Assembly: GCF_025961225.1 (NCBI RefSeq) | Contig: NZ_JAOQNG010000010.1 | Coordinates: forward strand, 920,501-984,500 | Reading direction: 5' to 3' | Length of the DNA: 64,000 nucleotides | DNA from: Azospirillum canadense | Lineage (GTDB): Bacteria > Pseudomonadota > Alphaproteobacteria > Azospirillales > Azospirillaceae | Shown here: in pieces, positions 8,132-17,002 of the stretch | Numbering within the stretch: position 1 is the stretch's first letter | Layout of the letters: each line of letters opens with the position of its first letter | Made by a program: the position numbers and the translations under genes | Notes under the pieces: generated by a model | Told to the model about the DNA's origin: nothing | What the model saw: only the letters and a program-made list of their open reading frames with translations | Databases searched by the model: none

Positions 8132-8695
8132 GTGGGCAGGGTCTCCAAGGGTTTCCCTGTGATGGTCGTGGCCGTGGGCCTCGCGCTCGCCCTTCCGGCG
8201 CACGCCCAGGACACGTCCGCCGACCGCATTGGCAACTGGAAGATCGGCGCGCTGGCCTATGTGACCGGCGACGTACCCGACACCACGGTGTCCGACCTGC
8301 ACAGCAAGGTGCGCATCGGATCGTCCCTTCTGCCCAAGCTGGAACCCTACGCCGACATCCGGCCCTGGGTGTCGATGAGTTCCCCGTCGGTGGACGGCAG
8401 CCTGCACGGGATGGGTGGCGTGCTGATCGACGTGCCGCTGGGGTCCTTCGTGTTCACGCCGAGCATCGGCGCCGGCACCCTGCCGCGGGCCAACCGCGCG
8501 ACCCGCGAGACGGGCTCCACCATGGAGTTCCGCTCGCAACTCGAACTCGGCTACCAGTTCGAGAACAAGTCGCGCTTCAGCCTTGGCTACAGCCGAATCG
8601 ACAGCACCGGTTCGACCCCGGATTCGAACGCGTCGACCAACAACGTGTTCGGTCTCTACTACCGCCTGCCCTTCGGCGCACTGGCCGGACAGTGA
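8132..8695 (+). CDS. PagL-like outer-membrane beta-barrel, catalytic residues apparently lost
   Basis: A GTG start at 8132, behind cgggag, gives a clean signal peptide (hydrophobic 'VMVVAVGLALALPAHA', cut before Gln-26). The rest alternates like a small beta-barrel and ends in 'NNVFGLYYRLPFGALAGQ'. 'FVFTPSIGAG', 'MEFRSQLELGYQFEN' and 'FGLYYRLPF' match the lipid A 3-O-deacylase (PagL) family. In PagL the catalytic site is the HxSNA motif; the aligned stretch here is 'SRIDSTG', with Arg-155 for His and Asp-157 for Ser. It is probably not a deacylase and may be structural. The family call is by eye; the exact alignment of the motif is less sure. Confidence 0.55.
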   Translation: MGRVSKGFPVMVVAVGLALALPAHAQDTSADRIGNWKIGALAYVTGDVPDTTVSDLHSKVRIGSSLLPKLEPYADIRPWVSMSSPSVDGSLHGMGGVLIDVPLGSFVFTPSIGAGTLPRANRATRETGSTMEFRSQLELGYQFENKSRFSLGYSRIDSTGSTPDSNASTNNVFGLYYRLPFGALAGQ

Positions 8696-8803
8696 TCGCC
8701 AGCCAGAGCATTTTTGCAGCGCAACACAAGCGCCGCCGAATCACCACGCTGTTCATTTGTCGCGAAGGCTGAACAGCAGCCCTGAAAATTCTAGTCTTAA
8801 CCG

Positions 8804-8815
8804 GTTGTTAACAAC
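8804..8815. promoter_or_regulatory. 12-bp palindrome GTTGTTAACAAC, possible operator
   Basis: A perfect palindrome lies 44 bases before the FlaF-like gene in an otherwise AT-richer spacer. Its position suits a repressor or activator site for that gene. No matching -35/-10 pair is clear. Confidence 0.4.
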
Positions 8816-8859
8816 ACACCGATCTATTGGCCCTGGTACATCTGCCCGGGGATCCGACC

Positions 8860-9426
8860 ATGGCCAAGCGCAAGACCGCCACCGCGAAGACCACCACCGC
8901 GAAAACCGCGAACGCTGCCGACACCATCACGTCGCCCGAAACCGCCGAGACGATCGCCACCGACACCGGCGCCGAGATCGTCCTGCAGACCAACTTCACG
9001 ATGATCGAGCAGGACGCCGTCGCGTTGCTGCACGCCGCCAGCCTGCTGGTGGAAGCCGACACGCCGGAAAAGGCCAACGTCGCGCTCGACCACAACCTGC
9101 GCCTCTGGGTGGCCATCAAGACGGTCCTCCAGAACGAGGAGAACACGCTGGAGCCGGCGGTGAAGGCCAACCTGCGCAACTTGGCGCAGTATGTGTCCAC
9201 CACCACCATGGAAGCGACCAAGGGCTCCATCGAGGCGGCCAAGCTGGTATCGCTGTCGCGCATCAACATGCACATCGCGGAGGGACTGCTGCGCGGCCAG
9301 CAGAACCGCATGGTGCAGGAGCGCGCCTACGAGATCTGGGAGCGCGAGGGCCGGCCCGACGGTCGGGAGATGGACCACTGGCTGCGCGCCGAGACGGAAA
9401 TCGCGGAGATGCTGCAACAACGCTGA
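8860..9426 (+). CDS. FlaF-like protein fused to a DUF2934 tail
   Basis: The 188-residue protein starts at ATG 8860 with a Lys/Thr/Ala-rich low-complexity leader (about 1-45). The middle part (about 50-150) follows the flagellar regulator FlaF: 'ALDHNLRLWVAIKTVL', 'LRNLAQYVS', 'LSRINMHIAEGLL'. FlaF acts in alphaproteobacteria after hook assembly, in flagellin synthesis and secretion. The tail 'RAYEIWEREGRPDGREMDHW' is the short DUF2934 motif, usually found alone or on stress-type proteins. There are no flagellar genes nearby, so this may be a paralogue with a different role. Confidence 0.7.
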   Translation: MAKRKTATAKTTTAKTANAADTITSPETAETIATDTGAEIVLQTNFTMIEQDAVALLHAASLLVEADTPEKANVALDHNLRLWVAIKTVLQNEENTLEPAVKANLRNLAQYVSTTTMEATKGSIEAAKLVSLSRINMHIAEGLLRGQQNRMVQERAYEIWEREGRPDGREMDHWLRAETEIAEMLQQR

Positions 9427-9501
9427 TTGCTGCGGCCCGGCAAACGGGACTCCCGCAATCCGGCCATTCCGCCAGGGCATGACCGCCCGTGTCGCGACAC
9501 C

Positions 9502-9531
9502 GTGACGCGGGTGGTTTCGCTTTGGTAGCAT
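9502..9531 (+). promoter_or_regulatory. candidate promoter giving a leaderless mRNA
   Basis: GTGACG (9502-9507) and TAGCAT (9526-9531) lie 18 bases apart. A start point seven bases after the -10 would be the GTG start codon at 9538 itself. The absence of any ribosome site supports a leaderless transcript. Confidence 0.4.
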
Positions 9532-9537
9532 CGGGGT

Positions 9538-10485
9538 GTGTCCGCCTCATCCCTCTCCCCCGCCCGCACGCACACCCGCGTGGACAACACGCCGCTCGGC
9601 ATCACGATGATGCTGGGCTCGGTGTTCCTGTTCTCCATGATGAACGTGCTGATCAAGATCGGCACCGAGCGGTACCCCGTGCCCGAGGTGACTTTCTTTC
9701 GCAACGCGTTCGCCTTGTTTCCGGTCGCGCTGGCGATCACTCTGCAGCGTGGCTGGGGGACGGGGCTGCGCACCGACCGGCCGTGGGGGCATGTCTGGCG
9801 CTCCATCATCGGCCTGTCGTCGATGTCGCTGACCTTCTGGTCGTTCCATCTCATGCCGCTGGCCGACGCGGTGGCGCTGAACTTCTCCGCTCCACTGTTC
9901 CTGACCGCGCTGTCGGTTCCCTTCTTGGGAGAAAAGGTCGGCCTGCACCGCTGGAGCGCCGTGCTCGTCGGCTTCATCGGCGTGCTGATCATCGTGCGGC
10001 CGAGCGGGGAGATGCTGCTCCACCTCGGCGCGTTCGTCGGGTTGGGGGCGGCCTTCACGCAGTCCTTCGCGATGATCGCCATCCGGCAGCTCAGCGCGAC
10101 CGAGCCGCCCAACACCATTGTCTTCTACTTCACGCTGATCACCACGATCCTCACCGCCTTCGCTATGCCCTTCGTCTGGGTCACGCCGGCCAGCCTGCCG
10201 GACTTCGCCATCCTGGTGGGGACCGGGTTGCTGGGCGGCGGCGCGCAGCTGTTCATGACGCGGGCCTATTCCCTGGCCCCGGCGGCGGTGATCGCCCCCT
10301 TCAACTACGCCTCGCTGCTCTGGGCGGTGATCTTCGGCTGGCTGCTGTGGAACGACGTGCCGTCCTCGCACATGGCGCTCGGCGCCTCGGTGGTCGCGGC
10401 GAGCGGCCTCTACATCCTGCACCGGGAAACGCGCAAGCGCCGCCCTTTGACCCCGCCGTCCGCCGGGCCGGGCGGGGACGACTGA
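9538..10485 (+). CDS. EamA/DMT-family membrane transporter
   Basis: The 315-residue protein has about ten hydrophobic segments in two EamA repeats. Examples are 'GITMMLGSVFLFSMMNVLI' at the start and 'PFNYASLLWAVIFGWLLWND' near the end. Members export metabolites or amino acids across the inner membrane; the substrate is not predictable. The start is GTG 9538, with no ribosome site. The frame closes 13 bases before the next gene, so the DUF1624 gene may be cotranscribed. A second EamA protein is at 46862. Confidence 0.92.
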   Translation: MSASSLSPARTHTRVDNTPLGITMMLGSVFLFSMMNVLIKIGTERYPVPEVTFFRNAFALFPVALAITLQRGWGTGLRTDRPWGHVWRSIIGLSSMSLTFWSFHLMPLADAVALNFSAPLFLTALSVPFLGEKVGLHRWSAVLVGFIGVLIIVRPSGEMLLHLGAFVGLGAAFTQSFAMIAIRQLSATEPPNTIVFYFTLITTILTAFAMPFVWVTPASLPDFAILVGTGLLGGGAQLFMTRAYSLAPAAVIAPFNYASLLWAVIFGWLLWNDVPSSHMALGASVVAASGLYILHRETRKRRPLTPPSAGPGGDD

Positions 10486-10498
10486 GCCACCGCGGCGC

Positions 10499-11506
10499 AT
10501 GGCTGGGCGCATGGCCCCGGTGGACAGGCGGGCGCCAATGCGTCAGAAACGCGCCATGCCCCTGCTGCCCCCCACCATATCCAAGACTGGCGCCCACCGA
10601 CTCGGCGCCATCGACGTCGCGCGCGGGGTCGCGCTGCTCGCCATGGCGGTCTACCACGGCTCCTGGGACCTGACCTTCCTCGGTCTGGCGCAGTTCGACC
10701 TGCTGAACGACCCGCTGTGGCTGGCCGCGCGCACCCTGATCCTTGGCAGCTTCCTGCTTCTGGTCGGCGTCAGCCTCGTGCTGGCGACCGACCGCGGGCT
10801 CGACCCGCGCCGCTTTGGGCGCCGGCTCCTGCTGCTCGTACTCGCGGCGGCGGCGGTGTCGGCGGTGTCCTCCGCCATGTTCCCCGACAGCCCGATCTCC
10901 TTCGGCGTGCTCCACCACATCGCCGTGGCGAGTGTGCTGGGCTTGGCCTTTCTCCGCCTGCCCTGGCCGGTGACGCTGGCCCTTGGGGTGTCGGTGATCG
11001 CCGTCGGCAAGACCGTCGCGCTGCCGCTGTTCGACACCCCAGTGTTGCGCTGGGTCGGGCTGATGACCTTCGAGCCGGAGTCCAACGACTATGTGCCGCT
11101 GTTCCCCTGGTTCGGCGCGGTGCTGTTCGGGATCGCGCTGGGCCGCCTCTGGCGCCCACGGCCGGCGGGAGTGCCCCGGACGCGGGTCGGACGCGGCTTC
11201 GCCTGGGCGGGCCGGCACAGCCTCGCCATCTACCTGATCCATCAGCCGATGCTGTTCGGCGCTCTCTCGCTGGTGGCGCTGGGGATCGGCGTCGAGCCGC
11301 TGGACGTGCGCAACTTCATGGAATCCTGCACCGCCTCCTGTGGGAACAGCGGCATCGAGCCGGCGCAATGCACCGCCCGCTGCCGCTGCGTGACCGAGGG
11401 GCTGGGCCGGTCCGACCTGTGGACCGACTTCATCAACGACCGGCTGAACGCGCGCGCCCAGGCCCAGGTTGACACCATCATCCAGCGCTGCAGCGCGCCG
11501 AACTGA
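10499..11506 (+). CDS. DUF1624 (HGSNAT-like) integral membrane protein
   Basis: The protein opens with 'RLGAIDVARGVALLAMAVYH', the hallmark of the DUF1624/YeiB acyltransferase-like membrane family, followed by about eight membrane segments. 'RHSLAIYLIHQPMLFG' near residue 245 is the usual late motif. The family is related to heparan-alpha-glucosaminide N-acetyltransferase and is thought to move acyl groups across membranes. The tail adds a soluble Cys-rich piece with six Cys ('CTASCGNSGIEPAQCTARC' and one more near the end), perhaps disulfide-bonded in the periplasm. The start is uncertain: ATG 10499, 10538 or 10556 are in frame, and family similarity begins after the last. Confidence 0.88.
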   Translation: MAGRMAPVDRRAPMRQKRAMPLLPPTISKTGAHRLGAIDVARGVALLAMAVYHGSWDLTFLGLAQFDLLNDPLWLAARTLILGSFLLLVGVSLVLATDRGLDPRRFGRRLLLLVLAAAAVSAVSSAMFPDSPISFGVLHHIAVASVLGLAFLRLPWPVTLALGVSVIAVGKTVALPLFDTPVLRWVGLMTFEPESNDYVPLFPWFGAVLFGIALGRLWRPRPAGVPRTRVGRGFAWAGRHSLAIYLIHQPMLFGALSLVALGIGVEPLDVRNFMESCTASCGNSGIEPAQCTARCRCVTEGLGRSDLWTDFINDRLNARAQAQVDTIIQRCSAPN

Positions 11507-11510
11507 ACGG

Positions 11511-12521
11511 TTACGCCCGCCGCCGGCCCACCGTGTCGGCGACATAAGCGTCGCGAGTCCCCAGCGGCTTCTCGCCGGTCCCCTTCTCTTCGGTGGTGTC
11601 GCGGGCCGTCTGGTGCTCGATCTCCGCGTTCAGCTCGGCGCCCATCAGGATGACGTAGGACGTCAGGTTGAACCACAGAAGCAGCACGACGCCGGCCCCG
11701 ACCGACCCGTAGGTCTGGTTGTAGCTGCCGAAGTGGGAGACGTAGAGCGAGAACCCGACCGAGGCGAGGATCCACAGCATCGTCGCAATGGCAGACCCCC
11801 AGGTGACCCAGCGCCATTTCGGCTCTCGACGATCAGGGCCGTAGCGGTAAAGAACCGCCAGGACGAGCACGACCGCCACCGCCAGGATCGGCCATCGCGC
11901 CAAGCTGGCGACCCATCCAATGATGGTGTCCTGCAACCCTAGCAAGTTGATGACCGCCGGAACCGCCACGATCAGGCCCAGCGTGACGATCAGGAACAAC
12001 AGGGCGGCGATGGTCAGCCCCAGCGAGATCAGCGCCAGCCGGATGAAGCTGCGCCGCTCCTCCTCGCCGTAGGCGATGTTCAGCGCCGTGATCAGCGAGT
12101 TGGTGCCGCGCGACGCGCTCCACAGCGTCAGCACGAAGCCGAACAGGACGCCGAAGCCCAATCCCTGGCGGGGCGCGGTGGCGACGCTGTGCGCCTGGTC
12201 GCTCAACACCTTCAGCGCTTCCGGTGGCAGAAAGTCGGCCAGCTGGCTGATCTGCCGCTCCACGCCCGCCGGATCGAAGGCAAGGCCGTAAATCGACACC
12301 AGAGCCGCGATGGCCGGGAAGATCGCGAACAGGGCGTAATAGGCCACACCCGCTGCGACGATGGAGATGTTGTCCTTGCCCTGCTCCTCCCAGGTGCGCC
12401 AGAGGATGTCCTTCCAGCCGGCCTTCGGGATGTCCGACGGTTTGTCCGCGGACCGCCCGCGACCGTCTTCCATTTGCACCCGCGGGTATTTGTAGTGGTG
12501 ACGACGGCTCAGCCCCAGCAT
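11511..12521 (-). CDS. YihY/BrkB family inner-membrane protein
   Basis: The 336-residue protein has six hydrophobic segments after a polar N-terminus. It shows the family pattern 'AAGVAYYALFAIFPAIAALV', 'LWSASRGTNSLITALNIAYG' and 'GAGVVLLLWFNLTSYVILMGAELNAE'. YihY proteins are widespread with unknown transport function; the old label ribonuclease BN is wrong. ATG 12521 follows an AGGGGGG ribosome site and lies only 12 bases after the DUF3618 gene, so the two form an operon. The C-terminal tail is charged and cytosolic. Confidence 0.9.
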   Translation of the reverse strand: MLGLSRRHHYKYPRVQMEDGRGRSADKPSDIPKAGWKDILWRTWEEQGKDNISIVAAGVAYYALFAIFPAIAALVSIYGLAFDPAGVERQISQLADFLPPEALKVLSDQAHSVATAPRQGLGFGVLFGFVLTLWSASRGTNSLITALNIAYGEEERRSFIRLALISLGLTIAALLFLIVTLGLIVAVPAVINLLGLQDTIIGWVASLARWPILAVAVVLVLAVLYRYGPDRREPKWRWVTWGSAIATMLWILASVGFSLYVSHFGSYNQTYGSVGAGVVLLLWFNLTSYVILMGAELNAEIEHQTARDTTEEKGTGEKPLGTRDAYVADTVGRRRA

Positions 12522-12533
12522 CCGCCGCCCCCC

Positions 12534-13424
12534 TTACGCGACCGCTTCGCGCAGCGCACCGACGCGGTGGCGCACCGTCTCGATCTCGTGGAAATGGGCG
12601 CCGACCACGACGCGCAGCTGTTCCGGCAGATCGCCGTGCAGCCCGTCGCGGAACAGCCCCAGCACCCCCTCAACGCCACGCTCCAGCCCGGCGAGCACCG
12701 CCCCGCGAGAGCGGTTCCCGCCAAGCTCCCGATGCAGGTCGTCCCACACCGGGTGGACCGGCCCCTCCGCCATCGGCGCGCCGCCGCGGCGGCTGAGTTC
12801 GGCGTCGAGCGCCGCGGCGCTGCGGTCGAACTGCAAGGCGACCTGGGTCAGGCGCGGCGTCAGCCCCGGATCGTCGAGGATCAGGTCGGCCTGCCGGAAG
12901 CCGGTGGCCCCCTGCCGGCACGCGTCGATCAGGTCGGCAAGCAGGCTGCGGATGCTGTCGTCGTTCACCATTCCCGCGGGGCTGCCCAGCGGGGTCTTCT
13001 CCACCTCCGGCGTGCGCGAGACGTTCCAGGCGAGCCAGAGGGCGCCCGCCGCGATCACGGCCAGCGGCCAGGGGTTGGAGCGGATGGCACGGGCGACGCG
13101 CGTCGGGTTCCCCTCCACCACGTCGCGGACCACGTCGATCACCCCTCCGGACATCTGCCCGGGCGACAGGCGGAACTCGATCTCGTCCAGGACCGAATCC
13201 ATGCGGGCCCGGATGCCGTGGATGTCACGCTCGATATCGTCCGGCGAACGGCGCCCGCCGGAAACGCCTGTGGTGCCCGCGGTGCCGGGCTCGTCGGCAA
13301 CAACAACCTTGGATGGTGGGTGGGGTGGCGCCGGAGGAACGGTCCCGGACCTCGCGGCCCGGGCTTCGGCATCCTCCGCGGCGGTGCCACCTCGGTTGAC
13401 ATACGTGTCCGTGGCTCGGTTCAT
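12534..13424 (-). CDS. DUF3618 protein with PA2169-type four-helix domain
   Basis: The 296-residue protein has three parts. A disordered Pro/Ala-rich start precedes a DUF3618 segment ('SPDDIERDIHGIRARMDSVL') with one membrane helix ('PLAVIAAGALWLAWNV'). The C-terminal half (about 155-290) is a helical-bundle region like PA2169/DUF2383 ('DDSIRSLLADLIDACRQGATGF'). Such proteins occur with YihY and phage-shock or stress envelope genes, and the YihY gene follows by 12 bases. ATG 13424 has a gaggggag ribosome site. A role in membrane stress is inference from context. Confidence 0.75.
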   Translation of the reverse strand: MNRATDTYVNRGGTAAEDAEARAARSGTVPPAPPHPPSKVVVADEPGTAGTTGVSGGRRSPDDIERDIHGIRARMDSVLDEIEFRLSPGQMSGGVIDVVRDVVEGNPTRVARAIRSNPWPLAVIAAGALWLAWNVSRTPEVEKTPLGSPAGMVNDDSIRSLLADLIDACRQGATGFRQADLILDDPGLTPRLTQVALQFDRSAAALDAELSRRGGAPMAEGPVHPVWDDLHRELGGNRSRGAVLAGLERGVEGVLGLFRDGLHGDLPEQLRVVVGAHFHEIETVRHRVGALREAVA

Positions 13425-13534
13425 GCCGGCGACTCCCCTCTTGAGACTGCCGCCACAACACGTACGAAAGGCAGAAGGTTCCGGCGCGATCCAAGCTCGA
13501 TCCCGGCCGGAAAGACCCGGCCGGAAGGACCTAG

Positions 13535-14182
13535 TTACAAAGGTCCGGCCGCCGCTACGACCTCCAGGGTGCCCCGCCGGATCATGTCCAGCGCCACATA
13601 GACGATCACGGCCAAGCCGATGTAAGCAATCCAGTGGAACCGGTTGAGCAAACGCGCGATCACGCTGGCCGCGGCGCCCATCAGCCCGACGGAGAGCAGA
13701 AGGCCGAGCGCCAGGATGTAGGGATGCTCCCGCGCGGCGCCGGCCACCGCCAGCACGTTGTCGAGCGACATGGACACGTCGGCGACGACCACCTCCCACA
13801 CGGCGGTGCGCACCGGCTTGGTGCCGGCCTTCGGACCGGATGCGGTGTCCTCGCCGTTTTCTTCCGCGATCAGGGCGGCGGCCATGGCCTCCTCCCGCTG
13901 CCCGCGCAGTTCGCGGAACAACTTCCAGCACACCCACAGCAGCAGAAGGCCGCCCGCCAGCGTCAGCCCGATGACGTTCAGAAGATGGGTGGTGATCAGC
14001 GCGAAGATGATGCGCAGCACCACGGCGGCGGAGATGCCCCAGAAGATGACCTGGGCCCGTTTCTCACGCGCAACGCCGGCTGCCGCCATGCCAACGACGA
14101 TGGCGTTGTCGCCGGCCAGGACAAGGTCGATCAGGATCACCTGGCCGAGGGCGGCCAGCTGCGGAAGGTACGTCTCTAGCAC
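13535..14182 (-). CDS. TerC family integral membrane protein (probable metal exporter)
   Basis: The 215-residue protein has about seven membrane segments. The two inverted TerC repeats carry the paired acidic motifs 'LIDLVLAGDNAIVVG' and 'VADVSMSLDNVLAVAG'. Related proteins export manganese or assist metal loading of exported enzymes. It resembles the YjbE branch by length. It lies 110 bases upstream of the DUF3618 gene on the same strand and may be part of that envelope group. The leader (14183-14396) shows no clear manganese riboswitch. Confidence 0.9.
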   Translation of the reverse strand: MLETYLPQLAALGQVILIDLVLAGDNAIVVGMAAAGVAREKRAQVIFWGISAAVVLRIIFALITTHLLNVIGLTLAGGLLLLWVCWKLFRELRGQREEAMAAALIAEENGEDTASGPKAGTKPVRTAVWEVVVADVSMSLDNVLAVAGAAREHPYILALGLLLSVGLMGAAASVIARLLNRFHWIAYIGLAVIVYVALDMIRRGTLEVVAAAGPL

Positions 14183-14396
14183 GGCGTGCAGTCCTCAATC
14201 CGAACGTGTGGTTGCCTATACCGTCCGAGGTCCTCCGGCGCAAGCCCGCCGACCGTCAGGGGTGCACCGCGGCCGGAAATCCGCGGGGTTCCGAAGGTGC
14301 CCGTTCTCCCCCCAAAGGGTGCATGGGTACCGTGTTGCGCAGCTTGCGGTTTGCTGTAGGAATGGCGAAGAAAACAAGAAACCAAAGCGGACAACA

Positions 14397-14939
14397 ATGA
14401 AGATCGGCCTTGTTCGTCATTTCGAAGTCACCCTCGGCATCCCGAACCGGCAATGGATGACACCGGAACAGATCGCCCAATGGCTGACCGACTATGATGG
14501 GGCGGAAATCCGCCTGGGCCGGGTCGACCTGGGCGACATCCGCTGGACGCGGTGCATTTCCAGCGATTCCCCGCGCGCCTTGAAGACGGCGCAGGCGATC
14601 TATCCGGGCCCAATCGACAGCACGCCAATGCTGCGCGAACCGGCGCTGAGGCCCATCGCCCGCGCCAACATCCGCATGCCCTTCCCCTTCTGGACGATGA
14701 TGCTGCGGATCGCCTGGGCGACCTCGCACCGGTCGCAACGCGACGCCAAGACGGTGTTCCTCAACAACGTGAAGACCTTCGCCAACGAGATCCTGCCGAA
14801 CAGCGGCGAGAACACGCTGGTCGTCGGCCACGCCGGATTTATGATCTTCCTGCGCAAGGAACTGCTGCGCCAGGGGTTCAAAGGCCCGAAGTTCACCGTC
14901 CCCGAAAACGGGAAGCTCTACCTGTTCGAGAAGCCTTGA
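14397..14939 (+). CDS. histidine phosphatase family protein
   Basis: The 180-residue protein has the branch-1 histidine phosphatase layout. The catalytic His is in 'IGLVRHFEV' near residue 8, where Phe replaces the usual Gly of RHG. Arg is in 'CISSDSPRALKTAQ', and the second His is in 'TLVVGHAGFMI'. The substrate is unknown; relatives act on sugar phosphates or phosphoproteins. ATG 14397 is preceded by agcgga. The gene converges with the DUF2336 gene, with six bases between the stop codons. Confidence 0.85.
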   Translation: MKIGLVRHFEVTLGIPNRQWMTPEQIAQWLTDYDGAEIRLGRVDLGDIRWTRCISSDSPRALKTAQAIYPGPIDSTPMLREPALRPIARANIRMPFPFWTMMLRIAWATSHRSQRDAKTVFLNNVKTFANEILPNSGENTLVVGHAGFMIFLRKELLRQGFKGPKFTVPENGKLYLFEKP

Positions 14940-14945
14940 GCGCCC

Positions 14946-16106
14946 TCACGCCGCCTCGGCCACCATCAGGTCGCCGAGCTTGGCGAGCAGATAGTCGAGG
15001 TCTTCCGCCGCAAGGTCCTCGTACTGCGTCAGAATCCGCTCGATGACGCGGCGGCGGTGGCGTTCGATGTCGTGCGCCTCCCCGTCGTAGGGTGTTTCCT
15101 TCAGGACGTCGAGCGCGATCCGGCAGGCCGGCAAAAGTGCGGGCGGCAGCTTCGCCTTGTCGTAGATCGACTTCAGGCCGAGCCGCCCGGCGTCGTGGAT
15201 CAGCAGGCGCGCGTTGGTCAGCGGCACGTTGCCCATGTAGGACATCGCCGTCTCGAAGAAGGCCACGTCGCCGACGCACAGCGCCCGCACCAGCAGCGAC
15301 GAGGTCAGGCGCCCGGTCCGCGACAACTGGGCGACGAGCCGTTCCAGCGCGCCCTCGTCGTTCTCGCCGGAGAACAGGGACACGGTGGCGCGCTCGCGGC
15401 TTTGCAGGATCAGGTCGGCGGCGACCTTGGCCGGTAACTCGTGGTTGGTGACCAGATGCTGCCGCAGCGTCTCCGACACGACGGCGACCAGCCGCTCCGC
15501 GATGGTGATCGGCAGCTTCGTCCGGTGCACCAGCGGGTCGCCCACCGCCTCGCTTCCGGCGAAGCGGTCTATGACCCGGCCGAGGCTCTTCTCCCCCAAC
15601 TCCGCGCCGCTGTTGGCCACCAGTGCGGCCACCGCCCCTTCCGAGGCCGTTTCGATCAGTGCGTCGGCGACGCTGGCGGGCACGGCCGGGCGCTGGGCGA
15701 TGGCGGTGTGCTTGGCGTCGGTGCCCGTGCGGACGATCTCCACCAGATCCGCGTCGGTCAGCACCGTCGACACGCTGAGCACCGGGATCGCCACGGCCTC
15801 CACGTCGCGCGCCAGCGTCAGGGCGACGTCGCGCGGCAGCGACGGGCTGGCCTTCAGGTTTTCAGCCAGGGACTGGCGCACGCGGACGACGGCGTCGCGC
15901 GCCATCACGCGGATGATGTCCTCCGCCAGCTTGCGCTCGGCGTCGGACAGCGCGGCCCCGGTGAACTGCTGGGCGACCTTGACGGCCAGTTCCGACCGGC
16001 CATTGGGCGACGGGTCGGACAGCAGCCGGGCAACGTCTTCCTTGGTCAGCCGGTCGCCGGAAACTTGGCCGCCAATCGCTTGGCCGGCAGTCGGATGGTT
16101 GTTCAT
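14946..16106 (-). CDS. DUF2336 domain protein
   Basis: The 386-residue soluble protein is a chain of helices like HEAT repeats. It has the DUF2336 features 'LTKEDVARLLSDPSPNGRSELA', repeated 'AxxPxVPxxVADALIETASEGAVAALV' blocks and a basic tail 'ERHRRRVIERILTQYEDLAAED'. In alphaproteobacteria the family is common and mostly uncharacterised, often near signalling or motility genes. ATG 16106 is chosen because a purine-rich site (aaggac) precedes it and the family begins here. It stands alone on this strand. Confidence 0.8.
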   Translation of the reverse strand: MNNHPTAGQAIGGQVSGDRLTKEDVARLLSDPSPNGRSELAVKVAQQFTGAALSDAERKLAEDIIRVMARDAVVRVRQSLAENLKASPSLPRDVALTLARDVEAVAIPVLSVSTVLTDADLVEIVRTGTDAKHTAIAQRPAVPASVADALIETASEGAVAALVANSGAELGEKSLGRVIDRFAGSEAVGDPLVHRTKLPITIAERLVAVVSETLRQHLVTNHELPAKVAADLILQSRERATVSLFSGENDEGALERLVAQLSRTGRLTSSLLVRALCVGDVAFFETAMSYMGNVPLTNARLLIHDAGRLGLKSIYDKAKLPPALLPACRIALDVLKETPYDGEAHDIERHRRRVIERILTQYEDLAAEDLDYLLAKLGDLMVAEAA

Positions 16107-16240
16107 GGGTCCTTGACCCTTCCTGCCCCAGTCTTTCCCGTTGATCATTCGGGAGGACATCGTTTCAGGATATCATCCGACCAAAAGCGTTGAGTCTTTG
16201 TTAATGGCCTCGCCAACGCCGCCGAAACCCGTCCGTCTGT

Positions 16241-17002
16241 TTACGGCTCCACGAAGCGCGGGGGTTCCGGCAGGACGGAACGGCGGCGCCGGATGCCGCG
16301 CAGCGCCATCTCCACCGCGGCGGTCTGCTCGTCCACCGAAATCACGATCTGCGAGGCGACCTCCAGCTTGCGGTCCTCGTAGACGTAGCCGTCCGGGTGC
16401 CGGCCGGCCCAGTGGCGGATCGTCTCGTCGCGCTCCCGCAGCAGGGCCTCGATCTGCGGGCGGAACAGGCGCATCAGCGCGGTGATCCAGCGGTTGGCCG
16501 GCCAGGACGGCCGCGCGTGGTCCACCACGAATCCATCCAGCATGCGGATGACGTCCTCGGCTGCGTACCACGTCTCCCCGGTGACCCAGCGGTTGGTGGT
16601 GAACAGCCGCACCGGCTGTCCCGCCACGTCCATAGCGATCCCGACGAGGTGGGACAGCGCGTCGTTCTGGTTCTCCGGTTCCTCGTAATCGTCCAGCGGG
16701 GCCGGCGCGACGCCCGCCGGCATGCCGAGCGGCCGCAGGAAGGTGTGGAAATGCCCGTGCTCGCCGTCCGGCCGCTCCGTCTCCGGGTGGCAGTGGTAGT
16801 AATATTGGGCGTGGTATTCGGCGTCGTAGACGTCGCCCGGCGGGTAATGCCGCCATTCGTAGAGTGTGCCGTGGCCGCGCAGCAATTCGCCGACGACGGT
16901 GTCGCCGGTCTTGGTCAGGACGCGCTGGCAGGTCCTCAGCTCGCGCGCCGCCTCGGCCATCTCGTCGAGTTCTTCGCGGGAAAGCTCCGAAAGATCCATC
17001 AT
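16241..17002 (-). CDS. conserved hypothetical protein (probably DUF6969)
   Basis: The protein has a striking His/Tyr/Glu-rich centre: 'HYPPGDVYDAEYHAQYYYHCH' and 'EHGHFHTFLRPLG', which looks like a metal-binding or catalytic core. A later block is 'TTNRWVTGETWYAAEDVIRML'. I believe it matches DUF6969, found in alphaproteobacteria with no assigned role. The start at ATG 17002 is an estimate; the frame is open to ATG 17119, but the extra 39 residues look unlike the family. The Mla-like operon lies just upstream on the same strand, 154 bases away. Confidence 0.6.
   Translation of the reverse strand: MMDLSELSREELDEMAEAARELRTCQRVLTKTGDTVVGELLRGHGTLYEWRHYPPGDVYDAEYHAQYYYHCHPETERPDGEHGHFHTFLRPLGMPAGVAPAPLDDYEEPENQNDALSHLVGIAMDVAGQPVRLFTTNRWVTGETWYAAEDVIRMLDGFVVDHARPSWPANRWITALMRLFRPQIEALLRERDETIRHWAGRHPDGYVYEDRKLEVASQIVISVDEQTAAVEMALRGIRRRRSVLPEPPRFVEP

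Noticed and set aside
14183-14396. manganese (yybP-ykoY) riboswitch before the TerC gene
   Set aside because: I could not find the conserved loop sequences or paired helices of that riboswitch.
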